DNA from: Cladocopium goreaui
Taxonomy: Eukaryota; Sar; Dinophyceae; Suessiales; Symbiodiniaceae
Reading direction: 5' to 3'
Assembly: GCA_947184155.2 (NCBI GenBank)
Contig: CAMXCT020002002.1
Location: 486,941 to 550,940 of the forward strand
Length of the DNA stretch: 64,000 bases
The notes under the pieces are model-generated. The model did not search any database and was not told the origin of the DNA. It worked only from the letters and a program-made list of their open reading frames with translations. The translations under genes and the position numbers were made by a program. This document shows, piece by piece, positions 42,784 to 53,492 of this stretch (position 1 is the first letter of the stretch; each line of letters begins with the position of its first letter).

Positions 42784-44022
42784 ATGCGGCTCTATCACCA
42801 GCCGGGCCTGTCGAACAGGGTAGTGTCAGCTCTGCGCAATCGTCTCGAGCGGGTACTGCTAGGAATGTCGGCCGATGGAGATGCCCGTGCCCATGGCAAT
42901 GGAGCTCATGGGGAAGAAGGTGATGAACACCGTGGGCGGTCACGGTCGCGTGGCCGTACCGCGACCGAAGCCCATGGAAGCCCAGGTTTGAATGCGGATG
43001 GTGGTCCAGGAGCAGAGATACCACCAGTGGAGGCATTGCCGGAAGAAGCTGAGAAGTCAGTCTTGATGGTAAGTAATGCTCTGGCAAAGAACATCGGTGA
43101 CTGCGCTTCCAAGCTCACCACCTTGACAGAGGACTTGGGTCTGGCTGTGGACAATGTTAGTGACGCCCGCAAAGAGTTCTCGAAAGGATTCAGCGAGCTT
43201 CGAGAGCAATTGAAGGCCCAGTCATATGGTACTACTGCCGTGACGGGAGCGGTGTCACACCAGAGTGCCGAGATTGTGAAATTGTTGAAAGCATTCGACA
43301 AATTCTCCCATGCTGGGAAGTGGGCCCTGTCGGGGAATGAGACGATCGAGAACAATGTCAAAGCTGTTCGGGAAGAGATCAAGACTCAGGGTGAAAGGCT
43401 TGAACAGTGTCTTCAGGGCGGTTTTGAGGAAGTCAGCCGACACCTCAAGGAGCTTGTCCGTGTGATGGGGACACCGAAAGGGATCCATATGGACACACCT
43501 GAGACGCCTGAGAGGGTGGAGATGGGTGGATTCTTTCCACCGAACCCACCTGTCGATCCTCCTGGCATGGTTGGGCCGACAGACACAGCTGCTGTGCCCG
43601 GGGCGGGGTTACCTGGAGGCACTCCACCAGCTATGAGAATGTCTGCCGCGCCTGCCAGTGGACATCCATTGCCTGCGGCACCTGCCAGTGGATACCCAAT
43701 GCCTGCAGCACCTGCCAGTGGACATCCAATGCCTGCGGGAGTAGGTGCGGGGCTGCCCCCGCCGCCAACGTTACCGGATTCTTTGTTCATGGCTTATTGC
43801 CCAGAACGTCCAGGTGAACAGCGTCCCGCTGCCCCGATGGGTATTTCAACTCCCAGTCAGAGAACTGGGATAGTCACGAGGGACCCAGGCAGTGGCGTTT
43901 TACGAACGCTTTCACCCACTCCTTATCGTGGCGACCAGGTTTCAGCCATTACGGCCCTGTGGGCCCCGAATGGACTCGGCATGCTGAGAGACGGCAAGCA
44001 GCAGTACCGCCGTATCTATTAG
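42784..44022 (+). CDS. Element 2 ORF3, Gag-like coiled-coil protein with Pro-rich repeats
   Basis: ATG 42784, 412 aa. Same layout as the element 1 twin: Arg/Gly-rich N-terminal part, long helical region with evenly spaced hydrophobics around residues 95-230, then AAPASG(H/Y)P(L/M)P units in three full copies where element 1 has two, then PPPPTLPDSLF and a conserved tail QQYRRIY. The helical part is almost invariant between copies, whereas the linker near residues 70-80 and the repeat array vary. The structural role is inferred from position and composition. Confidence 0.6.
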   Translation: MRLYHQPGLSNRVVSALRNRLERVLLGMSADGDARAHGNGAHGEEGDEHRGRSRSRGRTATEAHGSPGLNADGGPGAEIPPVEALPEEAEKSVLMVSNALAKNIGDCASKLTTLTEDLGLAVDNVSDARKEFSKGFSELREQLKAQSYGTTAVTGAVSHQSAEIVKLLKAFDKFSHAGKWALSGNETIENNVKAVREEIKTQGERLEQCLQGGFEEVSRHLKELVRVMGTPKGIHMDTPETPERVEMGGFFPPNPPVDPPGMVGPTDTAAVPGAGLPGGTPPAMRMSAAPASGHPLPAAPASGYPMPAAPASGHPMPAGVGAGLPPPPTLPDSLFMAYCPERPGEQRPAAPMGISTPSQRTGIVTRDPGSGVLRTLSPTPYRGDQVSAITALWAPNGLGMLRDGKQQYRRIY

Positions 44023-45637
44023 AAGGACAAGAATGGCTGGAGCATTCTCAGAGGTCCTCTATTGAGTGCTGTGAAAGGGATCCGTTTCCTGTCCTTTGGA
44101 TGGAGTCCAGGGTCTGTATATCTTGTCAATTCCTGGCAGTTTGTGCAATAGAGAGAATAGTTGGTAATTGGTTTGTCAACCGCTGGCCAGCTCGAGGTTC
44201 ACTCTAGTTTGCACGTGTTCGCTAAAAAGGAGAGAAGGGAAGCAGATCTTGAAAGGGGGCGAGAAGCTTGCATTGTGGAGTTGAGTTGTATCCTGGAAGG
44301 ATCAGCTCTTGGTAGGAAAGGTCTCATGTATGTGCTGCACATGAACACGTTTGTGGATTCGTTGTGAGTTTGTGCATTGTGATTGTTTTACTGTTGATGG
44401 TGGTTTGTATTTTGACTTATGTTTGTCTGCCGCCATTTTTTCCCAGATGATGACATGGCCAGATCCGATTCTTGAATGAAAGAAGAATCAATGAGGATCC
44501 AGGCTAAATGTCTGATGGAAACCCATGTAAGATCTTGTGTTTGATCTGAGCGTTTTTAGTGGTTGCTTTGCCTTTGATGTCAGTGGATTGGACATCCCTG
44601 ACTTGAGGTACATGTCAATATTGTTGGATTTGTACTCTTGACGTATGCAAATGTGTTGATGTCAGTGGAATGGATTTCCCTGACATTGTTAATATATGTG
44701 TTTGTAAGTTTGTTTTGGTATTTGTTTTCTTTGTTTGACTATGTAATAGATCAGCTTTTATGATGGCCAGAATTCATTTTTGAAGGTTGATGGACTTTAT
44801 CTCAAAAGGGGGACAAGGTCCAGCCTTGGAGATTTGCCCTGAGCTTAGCGCATCTAGTACCCTGCGTGCCCGAAACTTAAAGCGCTTGGTATCTAGTGTG
44901 TCCGAAGCTCAGCACATCTAGTATATAGCTTGTTTGAAGCTGAGTTTGCCTGGTGCATCAATGTATTCACGTTCAAGACTAGTGACACCACGAATGTGGA
45001 TTTTATCTGAGTATTCTGGACTGATGACAGTTTCGCTTGTCTGACACGCCTATCTTCCAAAGGAAGACGTGGATTAGCTGAAACAGTCGGCCTTTGTTTT
45101 TGTGTTGACTCCGACAGTGCTTCGTCTGTCTTCGTCTTGGATCCCGTGTGTGTGTTGTTGGTGTTTTGTTTTGTTTCCGTCTGTTCTAGGGAAGCACAAA
45201 CAGCACTGTAGTTGATCGTGAATTGACGCCATGGTCTCTTTGATCAGTCGATGGATTCTGAGCTTGGTGATATTGACTGGTTAAGGATGGATGGGAGCTG
45301 TGCCCATGGAGACATCTATGGAGTATTGCTGACATCAGCGCTGACGATGGTCGTGGATATGGATGGACTGTTTATTTTGATGAGCGAAGGGTTGGAGGAT
45401 CAACAGTCTATTTCTTTGAGAATCAGGTGATTTCTCAATGACAGTTATTTTTTTGGAAACTTCGAGTGTTTCAGAGGAGTTTAGACTTCATTTTTCGGTC
45501 AAGTGATTGGAATATCGAAGCCTCTTGGCAAATACGATGTATTCCACACATTTGACTTTGACAATATGGCGAAGTTCATACTGGATATGAATTTGAGTGG
45601 GTATAGAGAGAGAAATGAATGTCATGTCGAAAGGGGG
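44023..45637 (+). other. Element 2 3' region and polypurine tract
   Basis: Noncoding. A 40-base word pair around TGTCAGTGGA..GGA..TCCCTGAC recurs near 44577 and 44659. Ends with GAAAGGGGG directly before the right LTR. Confidence 0.55.
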
Positions 45638-46998
45638 CGTGGAAGTTTGAACCCTTGTGGGTGCAACTTGGCATTGGTGCGACCTGACTTTCATTGAGCC
45701 TTCAGTGGTGAAACTGGACTATGGGAAGGTGTCTGCATCAGACATAAGTAGTTTCAATATTGCTTTGTGGTATGAGAAGCTGCATGAGCTGATCTGAGAT
45801 ATCGACCAGTGAGTCTAAGTGAATCTACGTGGAGCTTGATTCTCCTTTTCATACAGTTTGAAGTGTTATTTTGCCTTATGACAGTGGACGAATGCTTTCA
45901 GAAGCATTCGCTAGACAGATGAGTCGGGATGATGCGGTTTCATCGATCTCAGAGATTCCTTGACTCCTTGTGGGAGTGTGGATCTGACGGAGATGGTATT
46001 GGAATATCCGTTTCGATTCTTGACGTTGCTTCAAACATCTGAGATGTTGGTGAAGTCCTTTGACTACCTCTTGCGAGTATGTGAGATACTTCGGCATTGT
46101 GAGGACAATGCCTACGTATAGTATTCGACATCTAGGTATTTGATCTGGAAGTCTGCTTTGTGACCTTTGTCTTTGTGACTTATTGCTGACGTTTGGTTAT
46201 TGTGGTGAGCGAACTACTTTAGCGCTATGACTGCTGATGACTGGATATTAGCTGAGAAGTCGAGCAGAACATTCTGTTCTCCACGGTAGTTTGGAGCTAT
46301 GAGAAGATGTCTCTGTGCGAAGAACTGTTTTGGAGATGGAACAGGAGGTTCCATGTTGTTCTGTATTGCAAGAGGATTTTGTAAAGGAATTTGAATGAAT
46401 CATTTCGTTCTTGAATAGCCGTGTAACTAGTCTAGACGTTTGGTAGAGACTAGTAACACCGGCTAGCTGGTTATTTGCGTTTGGACGAGAACCAGTTTGA
46501 CTTGAGAACTTTTGGAAATGTTTCTGACGTTTTTGTGACTAGGTGATTTGTATATCATAGCAGTTTGGAATTGTTTCAACAACCCTTGAAGGAAGGTTGT
46601 GTATTGGAAACCTGGAATCGAGTTTTCCAGTTGAGACATCGGCTCAAGGGAGTGGTGTCAAATGTTCCGAAGAGAACTGAACTGCAGTGTCACCTAGGGC
46701 ACTTGAAACAGTAGCCACACTGGAACATCTTGCTTCCTTTCTTTGTTTGTGGGCTGTGGCCGTGTGCCTGCCCTGGTTCTTGTTGACCTGTTCCGTTGTG
46801 TGTGGCGTCTGGAGAGAAAAGAAGGAGTCTGACGTGCACTTAGGAGTCGGGGTGGAACAAGTTCCTTTATTTGACATTGCAGAGAAGTAAGTAACTGCGG
46901 AGTCGCAACCACAGTAGGTGTTTGCGTCTGGCGTAGTGATTTTACGAAAGCGTTGATTTGGGTACACGAGAGGTGTACTTGGGTTTGCGTTTTTCACA
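45638..46998 (+). repeat. Right LTR of element 2
   Basis: 1361 bp. First base C where the left LTR has T. Followed by AGTTA. Confidence 0.95.
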
Positions 46999-47675
46999 AG
47001 TTAGACGACATGCTCAAAGAATATGACATGAAAAGAGACTCAGTTGAAATCAACCATGACGCACCTCAGTGGTCTCACCATGCAGTATGGAATAGACGGT
47101 ACATGGAGCCGAAACCAGGCTACACACTGCAGCAACTATGGGCTGATTCCGAGCCTGCCATAGGCAAGAAAACGTCCGCTTCGTATGAAATCAGAACAAA
47201 CGATGTTCTGCGGGCAGTAGCGGCTATCCAGCATCTCCCATCCCCCATGCCACCTGATAGCCCCTTCCTAAGTGCGTTATAGGGACATCAGCAACTCTCA
47301 AGGCCCCACCACAAACGGACACCCTAGCGCAAAGAGCCCTGGAGGAATGGGAACGCACTTTGTGTGAAAACAAGGCAGTGGCAATCCTCGCAGAGGTGGA
47401 AGCCGGCCGACCAACCCTAATCCATAAAGATGGTGGCGAAATGCTCATTGCCATTGTACTTGACAGGCCACTAGCGGAAGCGAAAGCACTAGTTGATGAC
47501 CCTGCAGCCTTCACTCGCGAAATGACGGATCTTGCGCGAAAAACAGAGCCATCCACTCATTGCCCAAATGATGAAACCAGCGGAAAGTGGTGACCCACCC
47601 CCTGCAAATACCGCATCCAGCAGCGCCGGTAGCTGCGAAAAACCTCGCACCAGTCAACACGTGCAGTTTCAGTAA
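46999..47675 (+). pseudogene. Helicase 2 pseudogene, 3' fragment
   Basis: Continues with LDDMLKEYDMKRDS and ends at a TAA (47673) matching the TAA of the intact minus-strand copy. Two more frame breaks are visible: two extra bases near 47279 (GCGTTATAGGGACA against GCGTTAGGGACA) and a shift near 47527 (ATGACGGATCTTGCG). Together with the break near 37598 and two element insertions this copy cannot encode the protein. Confidence 0.9.
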
Positions 47676-48117
47676 GCTACTCGAGCGAGCGTAAGGTACC
47701 TACGTCTCCCATACATGCATTTAGTCAGTGGCTCGACCGAGGTTGAGAGGCTTTGTCACCATGAAGTACCCATGGTTGACCACTACCCACTGTAGCCACC
47801 ATTGCCGTAAGCATGCCGGAGACAGTATGGGACGGGAGGTGGTGGGGGGTGGTTATAATAACCTTTTTAAGGGGGTTTGTTCGTGTTGTTTTACCTTAAT
47901 TGTTGTATGGTAGTGTAGTGCGATGTCAAAGTACATCTAGCCATGGTGCCCGTCGCCGTTTGACTTTTGTTCAACCACTATATCGACCGGCCAAATGACT
48001 TTCACCACACCTCTCCATGCATTTCCTCGACAACGGTTGCAACACAGTGAGTGATGAACTGAAAGCCCAGCGGCCCTACGTCTACTGAAGACCCTGTATA
48101 TAGCTTAGCCTTGAGGG
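47676..48117. other. 3' flank of helicase 2, left arm
   Basis: Noncoding, partly matching the minus strand of 61365-61791. Nothing else seen. Confidence 0.5.
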
Positions 48118-48521
48118 ATGGAACGACCGACTCCTATGAAAGATGCCGCTGTACATCGTCTTGCAAAGTCCATTACTCAACTGACCCTATGCCAGGTCAC
48201 TACCAGCGAAGTCGATGAAGCCACCAAACTTCTAGAGAAGGCATGCCAGAAACTCCAAGGCATACAAAATATCCCATCCCAGAGAGTCACTGACCTTGAA
48301 GCGGCCATATACGCCAGCTCCGCCAGATTGGCTGTATATTGGATAGTTGTACAATATCTGCCAGTTACGAAGTAACCCAAGCGCAGAAAGCCATACTGCA
48401 GCTTCATCATACAGCCAGAGGAGCCAGCACATCATCGGAAGAACTCAATGCGCAGATATCACCACGCACTGATGACGAGCACAATCTCCCATCCCATGAA
48501 GACTACTTGCAGGAGCACTAG
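48118..48521 (+). pseudogene. Frameshifted copy of the 132-aa ORF downstream of helicase
   Basis: Begins MERPTPMKDAAVH and matches the intact minus-strand ORF at 60966-61364 (AKSITQLTLCQVTT, QKLQGIQNIPSQR). Two extra bases near 48307 (CCATATACGCC against CCATACGCC) shift the frame; the remainder, SASYEVTQAQKAIL onward, is read in another frame to TAG near 48519. Confidence 0.85.
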
Positions 48522-48852
48522 GGAGGTGACACTCCCCGCAAACCGCAATCCTGCTGATGCTGATGCTAGGAAAAGATCAACTGAGCGGACTCTGAGGGTG
48601 CCGTGAGTGCCGTAGCCATTGCTGACTTTTTCACACTAGATCTGTTTCACTCTCCTGTTTCACTGCGGTAGTTATTCTCACCACTTTCGTTGCGACCCGG
48701 CTTTGTCGGTGTTTGCTTCAAAGTGTCAGGGTGAATGTCATGCCGTGAAGGCTGCTCTTTGTGATCTCGGGGATCCTGGCTGGGGGGATCCCTGGTTTCC
48801 GCATTGAGCCTTTGTTGCTTCCCACACCCTCTGAATAGGCCCAATGTGTTTT
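48522..48852. other. Left arm flank up to YR element 2
   Basis: Noncoding, matches the reverse complement of about 60500-60800. The match continues at 57931 after YR element 2. Confidence 0.7.
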
Positions 48853-49251
48853 GATATTTTGGGTCACCAAAGTGACTGTTTGTAAAACAATGGGGTGGGT
48901 GGGTGGTGGGGGTTTGGTTGAGGGTTACCTCTCTCGTGTATTTGGCCTTTGGGCCTTCTGGGTTCCTCTTCGCGTGTTCCTCAAAAAAAACCTAAATGAA
49001 ACAAACCAACTTTTGCAACGCCTGAGTTTCAGTTTCAGTTGCCTCTGTTGTTTGGTGTTGTTGGTTCTCTTTCGCAAGATGATCTCATTTCAGTTTTCAG
49101 TTGCCTTGCTTGTTACTGTTAGGTTTGTTAGGTTTAGGTTTTTGGAACACTCAGAAATTTGTCTTACAATCTGTTCAAACTTCAACGTGAATTCAGATTC
49201 ATTTCTCAGTTTTATATTTTCTGTGCAGTTTCAGTTGTTCAAATTTTTGTA
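48853..49251 (+). repeat. YR element 2 repeat A1
   Basis: 399 bp, GATATTTTGGGTCACC...CAAATTTTTGTA. A2 is 401 bp, differing in an A run and one T. Confidence 0.92.
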
Positions 49252-49284
49252 GAGAGGGGCGCTTCGCACGCCTGTCGGCCGCAC

Positions 49285-51308
49285 ATGGATGAGGACGAGT
49301 GGACTGGACTCGAATTTCTGGGGCAGAAACTGTTAGACACAGTTGTCAGGTTTTATGGGTGTGCATCGTCGTTTGCCAATTCATTTGACACTGAAGATGA
49401 GGCACAAGAGGTGTTTAAACAGTTGGCAGACTCAGCAGGGTTAGACATACAACGCCTCACAGGTGAAGCTGCTAGGCGGCTGGTTGAGTGGTCTGCATTG
49501 CAACAAACTGCATTCAAACGGCGTAGACGTGCAGTTGTCGCTGGACTGGAGTACAGCTTGTTTCCTATCCGGACGGATGCACATGTTGAGACCTCAGACG
49601 TTTTCGAGTCCATAGTCAAGGATGACCCCAAGTATGCACTGGAGGTTGCAAAACGTGTTGCACAACAACGTAAGTCTTCAACAGTCAACCGTGCAGATCT
49701 GGAAGAAGCTTTGAGGGATAAATATGCGATGGAGCTTGCAACATTTATCGATGAAGCTGGTTTGCCTGTTGTTTATCAGATACATCAGCTGGATAATCCC
49801 AACGAGGCTTGGAAGAGGATCTTTGGTTCACGGAGGGGTAAGACATTGAGGAACAGGTTCCGCAGCTGGAGCAAGTTCAGGCTCTGGTTGATAGCTTACT
49901 CTGGGGCAGTGTGGCCACGCTCACTTGCGGACTTGGTCAATTATGTGGAAGAGTGTATACAGGTAGGGTGTGCGTTGTCGATTCACACTGAACTTCAGGC
50001 GTCGTTGGTGCTTTTGGAAAGGTCTGGCAGAGTGTTGGAGTGCAATCAGCTTTCCATGGATCCAACGTGGAAGGCACACTTGCAGAGCTGGAGCCAGGAG
50101 CTGAGTTCAAATAGTAGGCCAAAGGGGTCGGCGCCGCCATATACGGTTTCAATTTTGCTGGCACTTGAGCTTCTTGTCATGGATGATCAGAGGGATTATT
50201 ATGCAAGGTCATTGCATGGACGATGCTGGTTGCTACATGGGGCTGCATGCGTGTGGACGACATACAATGTGTGATGCCGGAAACCATGCGCCTTTCGCCC
50301 AGGGGCTTATCAGTTCGCATGTCCCGTACGAAGACAACGGGTCCAGGCAAGGTGCATGGTCAGGTACATGCTTTCGTGCACAGGAGCATTACACTGACTG
50401 GTCACGACTGGATAGATGAGGGCATGCAGCTTTTCAGACACGATACAGCAATTTTCCCAAGGGACTACTTGGTACCAGCACCAACTGAGAATTGGCAAGC
50501 CATGAGAAAGAAGCTTGTGGAGCCGCCGCAGCTGTCCAACTATTTTCGGATGGTCCTTCAGATGTTGGGTACGCCGAAGTTTGAGGATGGCAGATGGCGG
50601 GTCAATGCAAGCATGGAATTGGTTCCAGTGGAGCTTTCGCTTTTCTGGAAGGGACACAGCCCTAGGCATTTTTTGCCGCAGACTTCAGCTGCCATTGGGT
50701 GTGACAAACATGACAGAGACTTCTTGGGCAGGTGGTCGATAGGGCGAGTGGGGTCCAATGCATACCTCCACACCTCCCGCCAGATCACTGAGAGGATCCA
50801 GCAGCAAGTGCGAGACTCTTTCTACGGAGCAGAGGTGGCATATGACGAGAGTGAATTGCTGGACAGTGTCCGCGAGTTTGCGGAGAAGTCTGATTTGAGC
50901 GGGCAACGGGTCCGGAGACGCCACAAGATGCTTCCTTTGCCCAAGGCAGAGGACATGGTCAGGTATGGGTATGAGGAGGAGAGTGATGAAGAGGACCCAC
51001 AACAACCGATTGATGGGGAACACCCCGCACCAGTCGATGTGGATGACGACATGGCGTACTTTGTCACGGTCTCCAGGAGGACAGGCTTCCGGAGGCTTCA
51101 TGTCACTGGCAAATGTCATGTCCATGCAGAACGATGTCAGCAAGCAGAAACAGTTGAGTCAGTCACTTCCGCAAGCTTTGATGCCATTTGCAGGGTGTGT
51201 AAGAGGTTCTTGAAGAACCAAGTGGAGGATGAACCAGTCAGCAGCAGTTCAAGCGATGGCTCTTCGTCATCAACAAGCGTTGAGTCCTCAGGCAACGAAT
51301 CGATGTAG
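49285..51308 (+). CDS. Tyrosine recombinase of YR element 2 (one -1 frame break)
   Basis: ATG 49285 (MDEDEWTGLEF), 34 bases after A1; the frame is also open upstream through A1. The first frame ends at TGA 50272. The rest is in the -1 frame, joining at about 50222-50236 where ..HGRC and LVATWGCMRVDD meet; a single lost base after CGATGC would explain it. Catalytic set in the second part: MRVDDIQ (box I Arg), RTKTTGPG (Lys), GHSPRHFLPQ (HxxR), LGRWS and AYLHTSR (Tyr). Unlike YR element 1, the HxxR Arg is present. The C-terminus has an acidic run (EEESDEED) and a Ser-rich tail. It is a divergent family relative to the 669-aa recombinase. No slippery heptamer is obvious, so mutation is likelier than programmed shifting. 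Confidence 0.75.
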
Positions 51309-52200
51309 GCATGTGCTTCACAAAGTGAAGAATTTCACCGTTGTTGACCTCTTGGACAAGTTTTGTTTTGTGACTTAGGTTCATTTGTATTAGGGACGGT
51401 TTGTTGTCAGCTTTGTCATGATGTGCTTTCAGCGGGTTGGTCAACATCTTTCAGTTCATGGGTCGAAGCCTCATTCGTTGCTGTTAGTTCATGTCAAGTA
51501 CAGCATGCTATGCAAATCGGGTGTGATGCCTGAACTTCTTGACATTGGCGACGTCAGCCGGGAGTCCTCAGGATGTCACAACTGAGAGTCCATGTTGATT
51601 CACTGGGGTTGTTTCAGGTTTCGATTTCAGTGAGTTTGTTTGCTTGCTTCAGGATGCCTTTGCGGTTTGTTTGAATTCTGTGATGTTGATTTCAGCGGTT
51701 GAAGTTCTGGGTTTGCGTATTGTCAGATGTTTCATGACTTACGGCAGATGTTAAGAACCACAGGACTTCGAGTCAGGCCAGTAGGTTTCGCTGCTGGCAC
51801 AGAACGTGGCTGTGGCACGGCCGAGATCTCAACTTTAACGCAAAGGTGGAAAAGTGTTGAGTGCTTGCAGTGTGTGCATTGGTGAACAGTGCACCAAGTT
51901 TCAGAGCATTTTCAGTCATGTTGGCACAACATGTTTCAGGACAGGCACTCAGGGTCATTCCAAATTTCAGCGGCGTCAGAGCCGATTCAGACTCAGACTC
52001 AGTTGGAGAACTTAGCTTCAGCTTCAGGCGATTTTAGTCGCACTTGTATTTACTTGCAACTTCACACCTCATCTGTATTACACACATGCTATTTCACGGG
52101 ATGTTCATCAACTGGCAGCTGAAACATCGTTTTGATTGGTGGTTTGTTTGTTTAGTTTCTTTGCAATCCCGCGGTTAGTCCTCGGGCAGTGCTGTGTACC
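51309..52200. other. Spacer between recombinase and Gag-like gene of YR element 2
   Basis: About 890 bases, T- and G-rich with many TTTCAG words. No ORF with recognisable features. Confidence 0.5.
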
Positions 52201-53492
52201 ATGGCAGTCGATGATGTTGCTCGGAGAGCATACCTGGCAGAGCATGTGAGCTCAGATCTGCAATATATTTGGCAAGAGTGCGATGTTTCGCTGGGTACAC
52301 AACATACGCTGGCACAACATTACAAGACCATGAAGGTCTTCAGTTCGATGTGTGATACGAAGGCAGAAGTGCGGGAGGCATTGCGCACTGACTTTCGTAT
52401 TGATCCAGCAACAAGTCCAGAGACTAGAGCAGATGTTGCCAAAGTGTTGACGGCATGGGAGTTGTCACGTTCAATGACAGCAAAAGAGCAAGAGCTTCAA
52501 GCAGAGACGAAAGTGTTGGGCATGCCGCGCGTTCTTCAGCATACTGAACGCCAGGCCATGGTGAAAGCTGTGGAAGTCACATTGGGTAAGCTTCAAGATG
52601 CAGAGATCCCTAGCAATGAGTACCTGGCCTTGAAAGTCGAGGAGTGCGAAGCCAATGAACCCCAGGCTCTGGGGCTCGATGAGGTGTCTTCGCGTTCAGA
52701 CACGAGCTCGTCGGCATTGCAGACATCGCTTGATTCATCTGGGCATGTCCGGGTCACGAAAGTGAAGACCAAAGGGCGCCTCCCAGAGGACACAGAGTCA
52801 CTTCGCAGGGCCTTGAAGCTGGAGGCCATCAGCTGGCTTTGCATGTCAGCAAAGTTTCGAAACAAGACATGGCTCCATGGGCTGGAGTTGCAGCACTGGA
52901 CAAAGTACACGGAGTATTGCTTGGTGAAAAGGTGCTGGGGTTGAAATTCAACGTTGAAGGCCAGACCCATGCAGTGAAACCTCCATGGGCAGTTATCCTC
53001 AGCTACGAGCAAAAGATGCGCAAAGAAGTCTTCAAGCTTGTGCAGGCTGGTACCCACACTGTTGCGGAAGGCTTGGCAGCGGTGATAAGGGATGCAGAAA
53101 TCAAGGAAGCGCACTTTACAGCTCCTATTGCTTTGGGGGTTGGCTGGAACAACCAAAGGACCACGCAGCCACAGCCCAACAAGTGGCAGCGAACGAGTTA
53201 CAAAGGGAAGCCTCAGCACAAAGGAGCCAAAGGTGGAAAAGGAAAAGGCAAGTCTGGCAAAGGCAACGCCAGGGATTTCAACGGCAGCAGCTTGGTCACA
53301 CACACGCCGGATGGTCGTGAACTATGCTTTGCATTCAACGCTCAGGGGTGTTCTGGAAAGTGTGGCAGGGTACATGCATGCCGAGTCCGTGGATGTTACG
53401 CAAAACACTCGGCACGTGAACACCACAAATATACCGGCTCCAAGTCTCAGACAGCAAGTGGTGAAGACCAGGGCAGACCTGGTGATGAGTGA
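52201..53492 (+). CDS. Gag-like protein of YR element 2 (one -1 frame break)
   Basis: ATG 52201 in ACCATGG. First frame to 52944, then continues in the -1 frame from about 52920, where ..TKYTEY meets LLGEKVLGLK; one lost base in GAGTATTGC would explain it. The second part has a conserved-looking KPPWAVILSYEQKMRKE block, a basic GKGKGKSGKGN linker and a Cys/His end: CFAFNAQGCSGKCGRVHAC, then RGCYAKHSAREHH. This looks like a nucleocapsid module, comparable to the end of the YR element 1 Gag-like protein. Ends at TGA 53490-53492, after which the same frame continues into pol. Confidence 0.65.

Larger units (their letters stand above)
37894..46998 (+). mobile_element. LTR element 2: full-length non-autonomous LTR retrotransposon
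   Basis: 9105 bp with two 1361-bp LTRs (37894-39254 and 45638-46998) that differ at about eight positions by eye, flanked by AGTTA (37889-37893 and 46999-47003). Primer site at 39255, polypurine tract GAAAGGGGG at 45629-45637. Three genes: ORF1 40380, ORF2 41162, Gag-like 42784. No protease, integrase, RT or RNase H. It sits inside the codon series of the helicase pseudogene: QEL on the left, LDDML on the right, continuous in the intact copy. It is free of nested inserts and is therefore a reference for element 1. Confidence 0.96.

Noticed and set aside
48609..48620. GCCGTAGCCATT resembles the start of the dinoflagellate spliced leader
   Set aside because: The match stops after 12 bases, and the inverted-arm counterpart (GCCGTAGTCTTG) shows it is chance drift, not a retroposed leader.
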